From an uncultured Pelagibacteraceae bacterium (GTDB taxonomy: Bacteria; Pseudomonadota; Alphaproteobacteria; Pelagibacterales; Pelagibacteraceae): 51,926 bases of DNA. The stretch is taken from contig CACJSJ010000007.1 of assembly GCA_902596045.1 (NCBI GenBank), forward strand, positions 1-51,926, written 5' to 3'. The position numbers and the translations under genes are program-made. Below the pieces are notes generated by a model that was given only the letters and a program-made list of their open reading frames with translations, was not told where the DNA came from and searched no databases. Below are positions 15,915 to 24,887 of this stretch, in pieces; the first letter of the stretch is position 1; each line of letters begins with the position of its first letter.

Positions 15915-18784
15915 TGTTACATAATTCTCAAAAAGATTTTTTAAAAAGACACATTGGGCCTTCAGATGAGGATCAAAATAAAATGCTTAAGGAACTTAAT
16001 TATAAATCTTTAGATGATTTAATTAAAAGCACAGTTCCAGAAAAGATACAATTGAAAGATGAATTGAATATTGGTGACTCTAATTCAGAATATGAAGCAC
16101 TAAGAAAATTAAAAGCAATCTCAAAAAAAAATCAAATTTATTCAAACTTCATAGGAATGGGTTATTACGGTACTTATACTCCATACGTAATTCTAAGAAA
16201 TATTTTAGAAAATCCGGGTTGGTACACTTCTTATACACCTTATCAGCCTGAGGTAGCCCAAGGGAGATTGGAAATGCTCCTTAATTTTCAACAAATGATT
16301 GTTGATTTTACAGGAATGGATATCGCAAATGCATCTTTATTAGATGAAGGAACTGCAGCAGCAGAAGCTATGGGATTAAGTTATAGATTAAACAAAAAGG
16401 AAAGTAATTTAGTTTTTGTCTCAGAAAATTGTCATCCTCAAACAATTGACGTAATTCAAACAAGAGCAGAACCAATGGGATTAAAAGTACTTGTTGGTGA
16501 TGAAAATAAAGTATTGGAAAAATTAAAAGAAGATTTGGTTTGTGGTATATTGCAATATCCAGGAACATTAGGGGATATAAAAGATCCTAGCGAGCCAATA
16601 AGCAAAATACATAAAAAAAATGGTAAAGCAATATTAGCGTGTGATTTATTAGCACTTGCTAAATTAAAAACACCAAGGGAACTAGGAGCAGATATAGCTG
16701 TAGGAAGCTCACAAAGATTTGGAATTCCAATGGGTTATGGTGGGCCCCATGCAGCTTTCTTTGCAACTAAAGATGAATTTAAAAGATCCATGCCAGGAAG
16801 AATTGTAGGGGTCTCCGTTGATAGACAAGGAAACAAAGCATATAGATTGTCATTACAAACAAGGGAACAACATATAAGAAGAGACAAAGCCACAAGTAAT
16901 ATTTGTACTGCTCAAGCTTTATTAGCAATTGTGTCAGCAGCATATGCTATTTATCACGGTCCAGAAGGTATTCGAACTATTGCCGAAAGAGTATCTCAAC
17001 TGGCTAAAAACTTTGCAGACAAATTAAAGCAATCAGGATACAAGATTTATTCAGATTATTTCTTTGATACTGTAACAATCGTTACTAAAGACAAAACTAA
17101 TCAAATTTATAAAAATGCTTTGGATCAAAGGGTGAATATCAGAAAGGTGAATTCAGATATGCTTGCTGTTTCTTTTGATGAAAAGAAAAATGTTTATAGA
17201 GCAAATCAACTATTAAAAATTTTTAATGCAGCAGAATCAATTAAAAAAGAAGATCCTACAGTAAGCTTACCTAATCTGCCAAAAAATTTATTAAGAACTT
17301 CAAAATATTTAGAGCATCCTGTTTTTAATTCATATCGTTCCGAGACAGAAATGCTTAGATATCTTAAAAAATTAGAAGACAAAGATATAGCTCTTAATAG
17401 AACTATGATTGCATTAGGCTCATGCACTATGAAACTTAATGCGACAGCAGAAATGATACCTATTTCTTGGCGAGAATTAGCCGAGCCTCACCCGTTTGTG
17501 CCCATTGAGCAGATGGAAGGATATAGAGCATTGTTCACTGATCTTAAAAATTGGCTAAGATCAATTACTGGTTTTTCTGGAGTTTCACTTCAACCAAATG
17601 CAGGTGCTCAAGGTGAATATGCAGGATTAATGGTAATTCGAAAATATCATTCAGATAGAGGGAATCAAAATAGAAACATATGTTTAATACCAAGCTCAGC
17701 CCATGGAACAAATCCTGCAAGTGCACAAATGGTTGGAATGAAAGTGGTAGTTGTTAATTGTGATAAAGAGGGAAATGTTGATTTCGAAGATTTAAAGAAA
17801 AAAGCAGAAATACATTCTGAAAATCTTGGGGCATTAATGGTAACTTACCCATCTACACATGGTGTTTTTGAGGAAAAAATAACAGACATATGTGAACTAA
17901 TTCATAAACATGGAGGACAAGTTTATATGGATGGTGCAAATTTAAATGCACTTGTTGGTATAGCAAGACCTGGAAATTTTGGTCCAGATGTTTGTCATAT
18001 AAACTTACACAAAACATTCTGCATTCCACATGGTGGAGGAGGACCTGGAATGGGACCTATTGCATGTAAAAGACATTTACAGGTTTATCTGCCTAATCAT
18101 CCAGTGGTAAAAGATTGTGGACCTGCAACAGGGATAGGAGCAGTTTCAGCAGCACCTTGGGGCAGCTCAAGTATTTTATCAATTTCTTGGATGTATATTA
18201 AAATGATGGGTTCTCAAGGGTTAAAACTTGCAACACAAGTTGCAATATTAAACGCAAATTACATTGCAAACAGACTTAAAGATCACTATCCAATTCTTTA
18301 TAAAGGTTCAAACGGTAATGTAGCTCATGAATGTATAATTGATATTAGATCAATTAAAAGTGAAACAGGAGTCACTGAAGAGGACATAGCTAAAAGACTG
18401 ATTGATTATGGTTTTCATGCTCCTACTATGTCATGGCCAGTAGCAGGCACAATGATGATAGAACCAACCGAAAGTGAGAGTTTATCTGAATTGGACAGAT
18501 TTTGTGACACTTTGATTAGTATAAGATCAGAAATAGATATGATTAAGTCAAGTAAATTTGATAAAGTTGATAATCCAATTAAAAATGCACCTCATACAGA
18601 TATGGAATTAGCTTCAGATAAATGGGAACATAAATATTCTAGAGAGCAAGCCGCATATCCAGCAAAATTTTTAAAAGCAAATAAATTTTGGCCTCCAGTT
18701 GCAAGAGTAGATAATGTGTATGGAGATAAAAATATTTTTTGTACTTGTCCAAGTATGGATGAATTTAAAGAAGATGCAGCATAA
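15914..18784 (+). CDS. gcvP: Glycine dehydrogenase (decarboxylating), P protein
   Basis: PLP-dependent glycine decarboxylase, the first step of glycine cleavage. The 956-residue single chain contains both halves that are split in some bacteria (GcvPA/GcvPB). The N-half begins DFLKRHIGPSDEDQNKMLKELN and has the GMGYYGTYTPYVILRN region. The C-half carries the PLP Schiff-base lysine at about residue 700 in NLHKTFCIPHGGGGPGMGP. The L protein (dihydrolipoyl dehydrogenase) is not in this window. The gene is directly downstream of gcvH, and the next operon begins 6 nt after it. Confidence 0.97.
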   Translation: MLHNSQKDFLKRHIGPSDEDQNKMLKELNYKSLDDLIKSTVPEKIQLKDELNIGDSNSEYEALRKLKAISKKNQIYSNFIGMGYYGTYTPYVILRNILENPGWYTSYTPYQPEVAQGRLEMLLNFQQMIVDFTGMDIANASLLDEGTAAAEAMGLSYRLNKKESNLVFVSENCHPQTIDVIQTRAEPMGLKVLVGDENKVLEKLKEDLVCGILQYPGTLGDIKDPSEPISKIHKKNGKAILACDLLALAKLKTPRELGADIAVGSSQRFGIPMGYGGPHAAFFATKDEFKRSMPGRIVGVSVDRQGNKAYRLSLQTREQHIRRDKATSNICTAQALLAIVSAAYAIYHGPEGIRTIAERVSQLAKNFADKLKQSGYKIYSDYFFDTVTIVTKDKTNQIYKNALDQRVNIRKVNSDMLAVSFDEKKNVYRANQLLKIFNAAESIKKEDPTVSLPNLPKNLLRTSKYLEHPVFNSYRSETEMLRYLKKLEDKDIALNRTMIALGSCTMKLNATAEMIPISWRELAEPHPFVPIEQMEGYRALFTDLKNWLRSITGFSGVSLQPNAGAQGEYAGLMVIRKYHSDRGNQNRNICLIPSSAHGTNPASAQMVGMKVVVVNCDKEGNVDFEDLKKKAEIHSENLGALMVTYPSTHGVFEEKITDICELIHKHGGQVYMDGANLNALVGIARPGNFGPDVCHINLHKTFCIPHGGGGPGMGPIACKRHLQVYLPNHPVVKDCGPATGIGAVSAAPWGSSSILSISWMYIKMMGSQGLKLATQVAILNANYIANRLKDHYPILYKGSNGNVAHECIIDIRSIKSETGVTEEDIAKRLIDYGFHAPTMSWPVAGTMMIEPTESESLSELDRFCDTLISIRSEIDMIKSSKFDKVDNPIKNAPHTDMELASDKWEHKYSREQAAYPAKFLKANKFWPPVARVDNVYGDKNIFCTCPSMDEFKEDAA

Positions 18785-18790
18785 TCATTA

Positions 18791-20029
18791 ATGAAAATTG
18801 CTGTTGTTGGATCAGGAATTTCAGGATTAAGTGCAGCATACTATTTGTCAAAAAAACACAATGTAGATCTTTTCGAAAGAGAGGATCACTTTGGAGGACA
18901 TTCTTATACAATTGATTTATTTTTTAATGAAAAAAAAGTTTCTGTAGATATTGGCTTTATAGTTTTTAATTTTAAAACTTATCCTAACTTAATAAATTTT
19001 TTTAAGGAAAATGATATTCAAATTGAAAAAAGCAACATGTCTTTTTCGGTCTCAGTAGATAATACAAAATTTGAATATTGTGGAAAAGGTTTGAATGGAA
19101 TTTTTTCCAATAAATCAAATTTATTCAATATCGAATTTTTAAAAATGTTTTTTGATATAATTAAGTTTTATAAAAAAAGTGATCAAGAAACCATTTCGAA
19201 TGAAAAGATTACTTTAGGAGAATATCTAGAAAAAAACAAATTATCTAAAACATTTATTGATTATCATATCATACCAATGGTATCTGCAATTTGGTCTATG
19301 CCTCCTTATGAAGCAAGTAAAATGCCAATTAAATTTTTTCTAAATTTTTTTAAAAATCATGGTTTATTTAAATTAAAAAATAGACCTCAGTGGTATACGG
19401 TATCTAACAGAAGTAGAACTTATGTTAGTAAAATAATTTCTCAAATAAGCGGAGAACACTATAAAAATTATAAAGTTTCAAAAATTAAAAGAAAATCATC
19501 AGGTCTAGATTTATACTATGGAGGAGAAAGTGAATTCTTTGATTATGATAAAGTAATATTAGCTACACATGCAGATGAAGCTTTAAAATTAATTGAAAAT
19601 CCTACTGAAGATGAAAAAAATATTCTTTCAAATTTCAGTTATAAGGAAAATATAGCTTATATTCATACAGATCAACGAGCTATGCCTAAAAATAAAAAAG
19701 CCTGGTCTTCTTGGAACTCTTCAATAGATGATAAAAATTTAGAGAAAAATTCAATTACATATTGGTTAAATTTATTACAAAACTTAAAGTGTAATGAAAA
19801 TATTTTCTTAACACTAAATCCTTATTTTAAAATTGATGAAAAAAAAATATTAAGAAAGGTGAAATTTACACACCCTTATTATGATCAAAATGCGTTAGAT
19901 GCTCAATCTGAGCTTGTTAAAATACAAAATAAAAAAGATTTACTTTTTTGTGGAAGCTATTTTGGTTACGGATTCCATGAAGATGGAATAAAATCATCTA
20001 TTGAAATGCTAAAAAATTTTGATGACTAA
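18791..20029 (+). CDS. FAD-dependent amine oxidase-like protein (COG2907 type)
   Basis: A 412-residue flavoprotein of the amine oxidase/NAD(P)-binding Rossmann family. The FAD-binding motif GSGISGLSAAYYLSKKH is at residues 7-23, followed by EREDHFGGHSYTIDL. The C-terminus LFCGSYFGYGFHEDGIKSS is the usual closing FAD-contact segment. Homologues of this type are regularly found next to DUF1365 and CFA-like methyltransferase genes, as here, and are thought to act on modified membrane fatty acids; the exact reaction is not established by the sequence. It starts 6 nt after gcvP and overlaps the DUF1365 gene by 8 nt. Confidence 0.88.
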   Translation: MKIAVVGSGISGLSAAYYLSKKHNVDLFEREDHFGGHSYTIDLFFNEKKVSVDIGFIVFNFKTYPNLINFFKENDIQIEKSNMSFSVSVDNTKFEYCGKGLNGIFSNKSNLFNIEFLKMFFDIIKFYKKSDQETISNEKITLGEYLEKNKLSKTFIDYHIIPMVSAIWSMPPYEASKMPIKFFLNFFKNHGLFKLKNRPQWYTVSNRSRTYVSKIISQISGEHYKNYKVSKIKRKSSGLDLYYGGESEFFDYDKVILATHADEALKLIENPTEDEKNILSNFSYKENIAYIHTDQRAMPKNKKAWSSWNSSIDDKNLEKNSITYWLNLLQNLKCNENIFLTLNPYFKIDEKKILRKVKFTHPYYDQNALDAQSELVKIQNKKDLLFCGSYFGYGFHEDGIKSSIEMLKNFDD

Positions 20030-20786
20030 TTCTTGTATATATAATGGAAGTGTAATTCATAAAAGATTTAAACCAAAAGAGCATTTTTTTAAGTATAAAG
20101 TGTTCTCTCTACTTATTGATCTGTCAGAACTTAATGAACTTAATGATAAGTTAAAATTTTTTTCTATAAATAAATTTAATTTGATAAGTTTCTATGAGAA
20201 AGATCACGGCGATCGTGATGGTTCATCTCTTATAAATTGGGTAAAACTTAATCTAAAAATTAACAACATAAGTGCTGAAAATATAAAAATAAAACTTTTA
20301 TGTTATCCAAGAATATTAGGCTATGTCTTTAATCCACTGAGTATTTTTTTTATATATGATAAAAATGAAAATTTAATCTCTATTTTATATGAAGTTAAAA
20401 ATACGTTTGGCGAACAACATACTTACGTATTTAAGGTAGAAGGTGAAAATAAATCGATTCAAAATAATTGTTCAAAAAAATTTCACGTTTCACCATTTAT
20501 TGAAATGAATTGTAATTATTTTTTTAGGATATTATATCCAGGAGAAAATTTATCAGTTATAATTGATCAGCATGATCATGAGGGTAAAATTCTTTTTGCA
20601 TCTCAAGATGGTAAAAGATCTGATTTGACAAGTAAAAATTTAATGAATTCTTACCTAAAACACCCTTTGATGACATTTAAAATAATTTTAGCGATACATT
20701 TTGAAGCGTTTAAATTGTGGATTAAAGGAATTAAATTTGTAAAAAAAAAATTAAATATTAAAAATAATATAACAGTAGAGAATTAA
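20022..20786 (+). CDS. DUF1365 family protein
   Basis: About 254 residues from ATG 20022; a TTG directly before it would add one residue. Family marks are the N-terminal NSCIYNGSVIHKRFKPKEH, LLCYPRILGYVFNPLSIFF near residue 90-110, YEVKNTFGEQHTY near 125 and HVSPFIEMNCNYFFRI near 155. The function of DUF1365 is not established, but it is nearly always found with COG2907 flavoproteins and CFA-like methyltransferases, implying a shared lipid-modification pathway. It overlaps its upstream neighbour by 8 nt and the downstream one by 1 nt. Confidence 0.88.
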   Translation: MTNSCIYNGSVIHKRFKPKEHFFKYKVFSLLIDLSELNELNDKLKFFSINKFNLISFYEKDHGDRDGSSLINWVKLNLKINNISAENIKIKLLCYPRILGYVFNPLSIFFIYDKNENLISILYEVKNTFGEQHTYVFKVEGENKSIQNNCSKKFHVSPFIEMNCNYFFRILYPGENLSVIIDQHDHEGKILFASQDGKRSDLTSKNLMNSYLKHPLMTFKIILAIHFEAFKLWIKGIKFVKKKLNIKNNITVEN

Positions 20787-21964
20787 TGTTTTTAAACAAA
20801 ACAGCAGATGAATTAGTTTTTAAATTTCTAAAAAATATTAATTATGGATATCTTGAATTAACAACTATTGATGGAAAAATTTTAAAATTTGGAAATTCAA
20901 AGGAAAAATTGAAAGCGAACATAGTCATTAAAAAATCTAATTTTAGCTATAATCTTATAAGAGGTGGCAGTATTGGATTTGCTGAAAGCTATATGAGAGG
21001 TGAATTTGAAACTGATAATCTATCAAATTTAATTGAATTAACTGCTAGAAATATTCAAGTTATATATAAATTTTCAGGACTTCTTGATTTTCCGATAATC
21101 AATTTCATTAAGAACAAAATAATCAAAAATACAAGAAATCGAAGTAAAGAAAATATTGCTAAACATTATGATTTAGGTAATGATTTCTTTTCTCTTTGGT
21201 TAGATGATACACTAACTTACTCTAGTGCAATATTTGATGATAAATCAAAAGATCTTTCTGAAGCGCAAAATAATAAATATCAAAAATTAATAGATCTAAT
21301 CAAACCAAATAATGGCGATAAAGTTTTAGAGATAGGATGTGGCTGGGGTGGTTTTGCTGAGTATTTAGGTAAAAAATATGATGTTAAACTTGATTGTATA
21401 ACAATTTCAAAAAAACAATTTGAATACGCAAAAAAAAGAATTTTTAAGTGTGGTTTAAATGAAAAAGTGAATATTGAAATAAAAGATTATAGAGATCTTA
21501 AAGGCAAATATAATTCAGTAGCTTCAATAGAGATGATAGAGGCCGTTGGTCAAAATTACCTAGAGGGATATTTCAAAACTATAAAAAGTAATTTATCTGA
21601 CGGTGGAAAAGCTGCTATTCAGGCAATTACCATAGATGATATGTTATTTGATAGATATAAAAATAAACAAGATTTTATTCAAAAATATATTTTTCCAGGA
21701 GGTTTTTTACCAAACAAAAATAGTATTAATCGATATGTTTCAGATAATGGATTAACTATAAACTCATATATTTCTTATGCTGATCATTATGCAAATACTC
21801 TGGCTATATGGAGAAATGAGTTTTTAAAAAAATGGGATTTAATAAAAAGTCAAGGATTTGACTTAACATTTAAAAGAATGTGGGAATTTTATCTGTCTTA
21901 TTGTGAGGCTGGATTCAAGTCAAAGAATATAGATCTAATACAATTTTCAATGCAAAATAAATAA
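20786..21964 (+). CDS. cfa: Cyclopropane-fatty-acid synthase-like SAM methyltransferase
   Basis: A 392-residue SAM-dependent enzyme expected to methylate or cyclopropanate unsaturated acyl chains of membrane phospholipids. The C-terminal catalytic domain has SKENIAKHYDLGNDFF at 120-135, the SAM motif VLEIGCGWGGF at 180-190, QKYIFPGGFLPN at 299-310 and a typical C-terminus. Against E. coli CFA synthase, the bicarbonate-site Cys is Ser147 (TYSSAIF) and the His is Gln279 (IQAITI), while Glu252 and Tyr335 remain. This marks it as the subfamily linked to COG2907/DUF1365, which may not make a cyclopropane ring. Confidence is high for a CFA-superfamily methyltransferase, low for the exact product. 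Confidence 0.88.
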   Translation: MFLNKTADELVFKFLKNINYGYLELTTIDGKILKFGNSKEKLKANIVIKKSNFSYNLIRGGSIGFAESYMRGEFETDNLSNLIELTARNIQVIYKFSGLLDFPIINFIKNKIIKNTRNRSKENIAKHYDLGNDFFSLWLDDTLTYSSAIFDDKSKDLSEAQNNKYQKLIDLIKPNNGDKVLEIGCGWGGFAEYLGKKYDVKLDCITISKKQFEYAKKRIFKCGLNEKVNIEIKDYRDLKGKYNSVASIEMIEAVGQNYLEGYFKTIKSNLSDGGKAAIQAITIDDMLFDRYKNKQDFIQKYIFPGGFLPNKNSINRYVSDNGLTINSYISYADHYANTLAIWRNEFLKKWDLIKSQGFDLTFKRMWEFYLSYCEAGFKSKNIDLIQFSMQNK

Positions 21965-21982
21965 TAGATTATGGAGATATTA

Positions 21983-22531
21983 ATGAGTTATATTAGACTA
22001 CTAAAGTCAATTTTATTGATAATTTCATTATTCTTAATTACAAGCTGTTCAAATAAAAGTGCTATGAAACCTGAAGATTTCAAAAATAAAGAACCAAGAT
22101 TAATTATAGAAGAATACCTGTCTGGCAATGTAAAAGCTTGGGGTGTTTTGCAAAATAGATCAGGTAAAGTGACTAGACAATTTTCCGCTGATTTAGATGG
22201 AAGTTGGGATGGTAGACAACTAATTCTTAAAGAAAAATTTAATTGGGATGATGGTGAAATACAGAAACGAGAGTGGAAAATCATTAAAATAGATGAAAAT
22301 AATTATGAGGGAACCGCAGGCGATGTTGTAGGAAAAGCCAAGGGTTATTCTTATGGTCCAGCTTTTAAGTTTGAATATGTTTTACTTGTTCCGGTTAAAG
22401 GTAAGGAAATGAAAATTACATTTGACGACTGGATTTTTAAACAAGATGATAAAGTTGCAATTAATAGGGCTACGATGACAAAGTTTGGATTTAAAGTAGC
22501 AGAATTAACAGTTGTATTTGTTAAGGACTAA
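21983..22531 (+). CDS. DUF3833 family lipoprotein
   Basis: About 182 residues. I choose ATG 21983 since GGAG (21973-21976) lies 6 nt before it; an ATG at 21971 would itself contain that ribosome-binding sequence. The N-terminus is a lipoprotein signal ending in the lipobox LITSC (Cys near residue 22). The body matches the DUF3833 pattern: FDLDGSW-like ADLDGSWDGRQLILKEKF, DDGEIQKREWKI and ATMTKFGFKVAELTVVF at the C-terminus. Function unknown; it belongs to the CFA-like cluster in many Gram-negatives. The stop overlaps that of the convergent SDR gene. Confidence 0.82.
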   Translation: MSYIRLLKSILLIISLFLITSCSNKSAMKPEDFKNKEPRLIIEEYLSGNVKAWGVLQNRSGKVTRQFSADLDGSWDGRQLILKEKFNWDDGEIQKREWKIIKIDENNYEGTAGDVVGKAKGYSYGPAFKFEYVLLVPVKGKEMKITFDDWIFKQDDKVAINRATMTKFGFKVAELTVVFVKD

Positions 22532-23289
22532 TAGTTTATTTTTTTCATTCCTTTAGAAACTAATTTAAAATATAAGCCGTTAGGTAATATCTGAAGAAAT
22601 TTCATAATAAATGTAAAAGCTTTTGGAAAATGAATCTCAAATCCTTTTTTTTCAGTTAAACCTTTATAAATTTCATTCGCAGCAAACTCAGGAGATTTTA
22701 TCATTGGCATCGGAAAATCATTCTGATCTGTCATAGGTGTTTTAATAAAGCCTGGGCTAATTAATGAAACACGGACATTTTTCATTTTCATCTCAAAATT
22801 TAAACTTTCTGTAAAACTAGTAAGTGCCGCTTTAGATGCGCAATAAGCACCAGCAGCTGGAAGACCTCTATAACCAGCAACAGAAGAAATTATAGATATC
22901 TGTCCATTTTTCTTTTCAGAAAAGTAATTATATATAGAGTTAATTGAATTCATAGTTCCAAAATAATTTACTTCCATTATTTCTCTAATCTTATCTAAAT
23001 TAAATTGTTTTTCAGACTTTGGATCATGCATTCCAGTTCCAAAAACACAAATATCTATGCCATTAAGATTATCAATAATACTTTTTGCAGTTGATTTACA
23101 TTTTTCAATATCTGTTACATCTAATGGATAGGAGTAGATATTTTGATTTATATTTTGCAACTCTTTTAATAAATTTTCACGTCTTGCAGTTGCTGCAACA
23201 ATCCAACCATTTTCTGCAAATTTGATTGCAAGAGCTTTTCCAATTCCACTACTAGCACCTGTGATCCAAATTACTTTTTTTTCTTCCAT
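22528..23289 (-). CDS. Short-chain dehydrogenase/reductase (SDR)
   Basis: A 253-residue NAD(P)-dependent oxidoreductase. The cofactor motif TGASSGIGKALA is at residues 10-21, the catalytic Ser is in ISIISSVAGYRG, and Tyr and Lys are in AYCASKAALTS near 149-158. The C-terminal region (FPKAFTFIMKFLQILPN) is hydrophobic and may touch the membrane. SDR genes of this kind accompany COG2907/DUF1365/CFA clusters, suggesting a lipid substrate. It is convergent with the DUF3833 gene (4-nt stop overlap) and divergent from tspO with about 21 nt between starts. Confidence 0.88.
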   Translation of the reverse strand: MEEKKVIWITGASSGIGKALAIKFAENGWIVAATARRENLLKELQNINQNIYSYPLDVTDIEKCKSTAKSIIDNLNGIDICVFGTGMHDPKSEKQFNLDKIREIMEVNYFGTMNSINSIYNYFSEKKNGQISIISSVAGYRGLPAAGAYCASKAALTSFTESLNFEMKMKNVRVSLISPGFIKTPMTDQNDFPMPMIKSPEFAANEIYKGLTEKKGFEIHFPKAFTFIMKFLQILPNGLYFKLVSKGMKKINY

Positions 23290-23310
23290 AATTAATTGTA
23301 TAGTGGAATA

Positions 23311-23778
23311 ATGTTAAAAAACAAATTTTTATCATTTATATTATTTGGATTAATAACCTACTCCGCATCGGTCATAGGTGGTTATGTAACCGTAAGTTTT
23401 AAAGAACCATGGTATTCATTAATTAATAAACCTACATTCAACCCTCCTAGCTGGGTTTTTGCTCCTGTCTGGACTACTCTTTATTTAATGATGATAATTG
23501 CAATTTGGCTTTTTTGGCACAGCAAAAATAAAGACATGAATACAATCTATATTTATTTCATTCATATAGTTTTAAATACAACTTGGAGTATTGTTTTTTT
23601 TGGTTTGCATCAAATATTACTAGCTCTGTTTGTTTTAATTGTTTTAATATTGATGATAATAATTCTTATTTTGAGATTTAAACGTGTCAATATTGTAAGC
23701 TATTATCTCATGATTCCTTATTTACTTTGGTGCTGCTATGCCTTAGTTCTGAATTTTAAAATATTTTTATTAAATTAA
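23311..23778 (+). CDS. tspO: TspO/MBR family tryptophan-rich membrane protein
   Basis: About 155 residues with five predicted helices and the family's signature around residues 27-55: VSFKEPWYSLINKPTFNPPS followed by WVFAPVWTTLYLMM. I place the start at ATG 23311, with AGTGGA just upstream, rather than the TTG at 23296. TspO proteins bind porphyrins and related ligands and affect tetrapyrrole or stress signalling. Position next to the CFA-like/SDR cluster fits the oxidative-stress gene sets of some alphaproteobacteria (inference). The next gene begins 2 nt after the stop. Confidence 0.92.
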   Translation: MLKNKFLSFILFGLITYSASVIGGYVTVSFKEPWYSLINKPTFNPPSWVFAPVWTTLYLMMIIAIWLFWHSKNKDMNTIYIYFIHIVLNTTWSIVFFGLHQILLALFVLIVLILMIIILILRFKRVNIVSYYLMIPYLLWCCYALVLNFKIFLLN

Positions 23779-23780
23779 TT

Positions 23781-24884
23781 ATGGACGATGTTGTAATAGT
23801 TGGTGGTGGAATAATAGGTGCAGCCACAGCATATTTTCTATCTAAAGAGGGCAGAAAAGTAAAAGTAATAGAAAGAGATCCAACATACAAAACAGCCTCT
23901 TTCCCTCTATCACTAGGCGGTTTTAGAAGGCAGTTTTTTCAAACAGAAAATATTTTATTAGGTAAATTTGCCCGAGAGTTTATTTTTCAAATTCCTGAAT
24001 TACTTAAGACGAAAAAAAACCCTAATCCAACTGCTAGCATGGTAACGAATGGTTATCTATTAATGTTTGGACCTGAACATGCTGAAGAACAGTATAAGGC
24101 TTTAGAAAATCACAAGGCTTGTGAAGCTGGGACAAAAAATATTAAAGGTTCAGAATTAACAAAATATTTTCCATATATTAATAGTGAGGGAATTGAAACC
24201 GCAACATTTACAGATAATCAGAGTGAAGGATGGATAGATCCTTTTATGTTTCACAGCGCTTTAAAAAGCAAAGCAACCGAACTTGGTGCTGAGTTTATAA
24301 AAGGTGAAGTAAAATCTCTTTCTGAAATAAAAGCTAAAACAATTATTTCTGCTGCTGGATGTTGGACAAAAGAGTTATTGGAAGATATTCCGGTCGAACC
24401 TCAAAAACACACAGTGTTTAGAGTTAAGTGTCCAAAACACATTCCTGAAATGCCATTAACCGGTGACTTAACAACGGGAGTATATTGGAGGCCTGAGGGA
24501 AAAGAATATTTAGCTGGATCACCAAAATCTGTTTTTGATGCAGATGATTTAGAGCCTGCGTGGGATGATTTCGAAGAATTAGTTTGGCCTGCTTTAGCAC
24601 AAAGAATACCTGCCATGGAGGAATTGAAATTAACTGGAGGTTGGGCTGGATATTATGATTGTAATAAACTTGATAATAATGCAGTTGTAGGGAAGCACCC
24701 AAAATTTGAAAATGTATATTTAGCTACAGGATTTACAGGTAGAGGACTAATGCAAGCTCCAGGAATAGGGAGAGCACTTACAGAATTGATTACTACAGGA
24801 GCATATCAATCTATCGATATCTCAAATATGGCAGTAGAGAGGGTTCTAGGCAAACAAGCAAGACCTGAACCCTATGTTCTTTAA
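23781..24884 (+). CDS. FAD-dependent oxidoreductase, DAO family (FOXRED1-like)
   Basis: A 367-residue flavoprotein with the FAD motif VVIVGGGIIGAATAYFLSKE at residues 4-23. Other marks: LSLGGFRRQFFQTENI near 42, EGWIDPFMFHSALKSKA near 150 and the C-terminal FAD contact NVYLATGFTGRGLMQAPGIG around 315. The segment GGWAGYYDCNKLDNNAVVGKHP-like region resembles FOXRED1, the eukaryotic complex I assembly factor, and the sarcosine/dimethylglycine/glycine oxidase relatives. Substrate not determinable; sarcosine or a similar N-methyl amino acid is a fair guess given the creatinase elsewhere in the window. It is probably transcribed with tspO. It is convergent with selO, with 3 nt between stops. Confidence 0.85.
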   Translation: MDDVVIVGGGIIGAATAYFLSKEGRKVKVIERDPTYKTASFPLSLGGFRRQFFQTENILLGKFAREFIFQIPELLKTKKNPNPTASMVTNGYLLMFGPEHAEEQYKALENHKACEAGTKNIKGSELTKYFPYINSEGIETATFTDNQSEGWIDPFMFHSALKSKATELGAEFIKGEVKSLSEIKAKTIISAAGCWTKELLEDIPVEPQKHTVFRVKCPKHIPEMPLTGDLTTGVYWRPEGKEYLAGSPKSVFDADDLEPAWDDFEELVWPALAQRIPAMEELKLTGGWAGYYDCNKLDNNAVVGKHPKFENVYLATGFTGRGLMQAPGIGRALTELITTGAYQSIDISNMAVERVLGKQARPEPYVL

Positions 24885-24887
24885 TTA

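Noticed and set aside
15914..18784. Split P protein (gcvPA/gcvPB)
   Set aside because: One uninterrupted 956-codon frame covers both halves.
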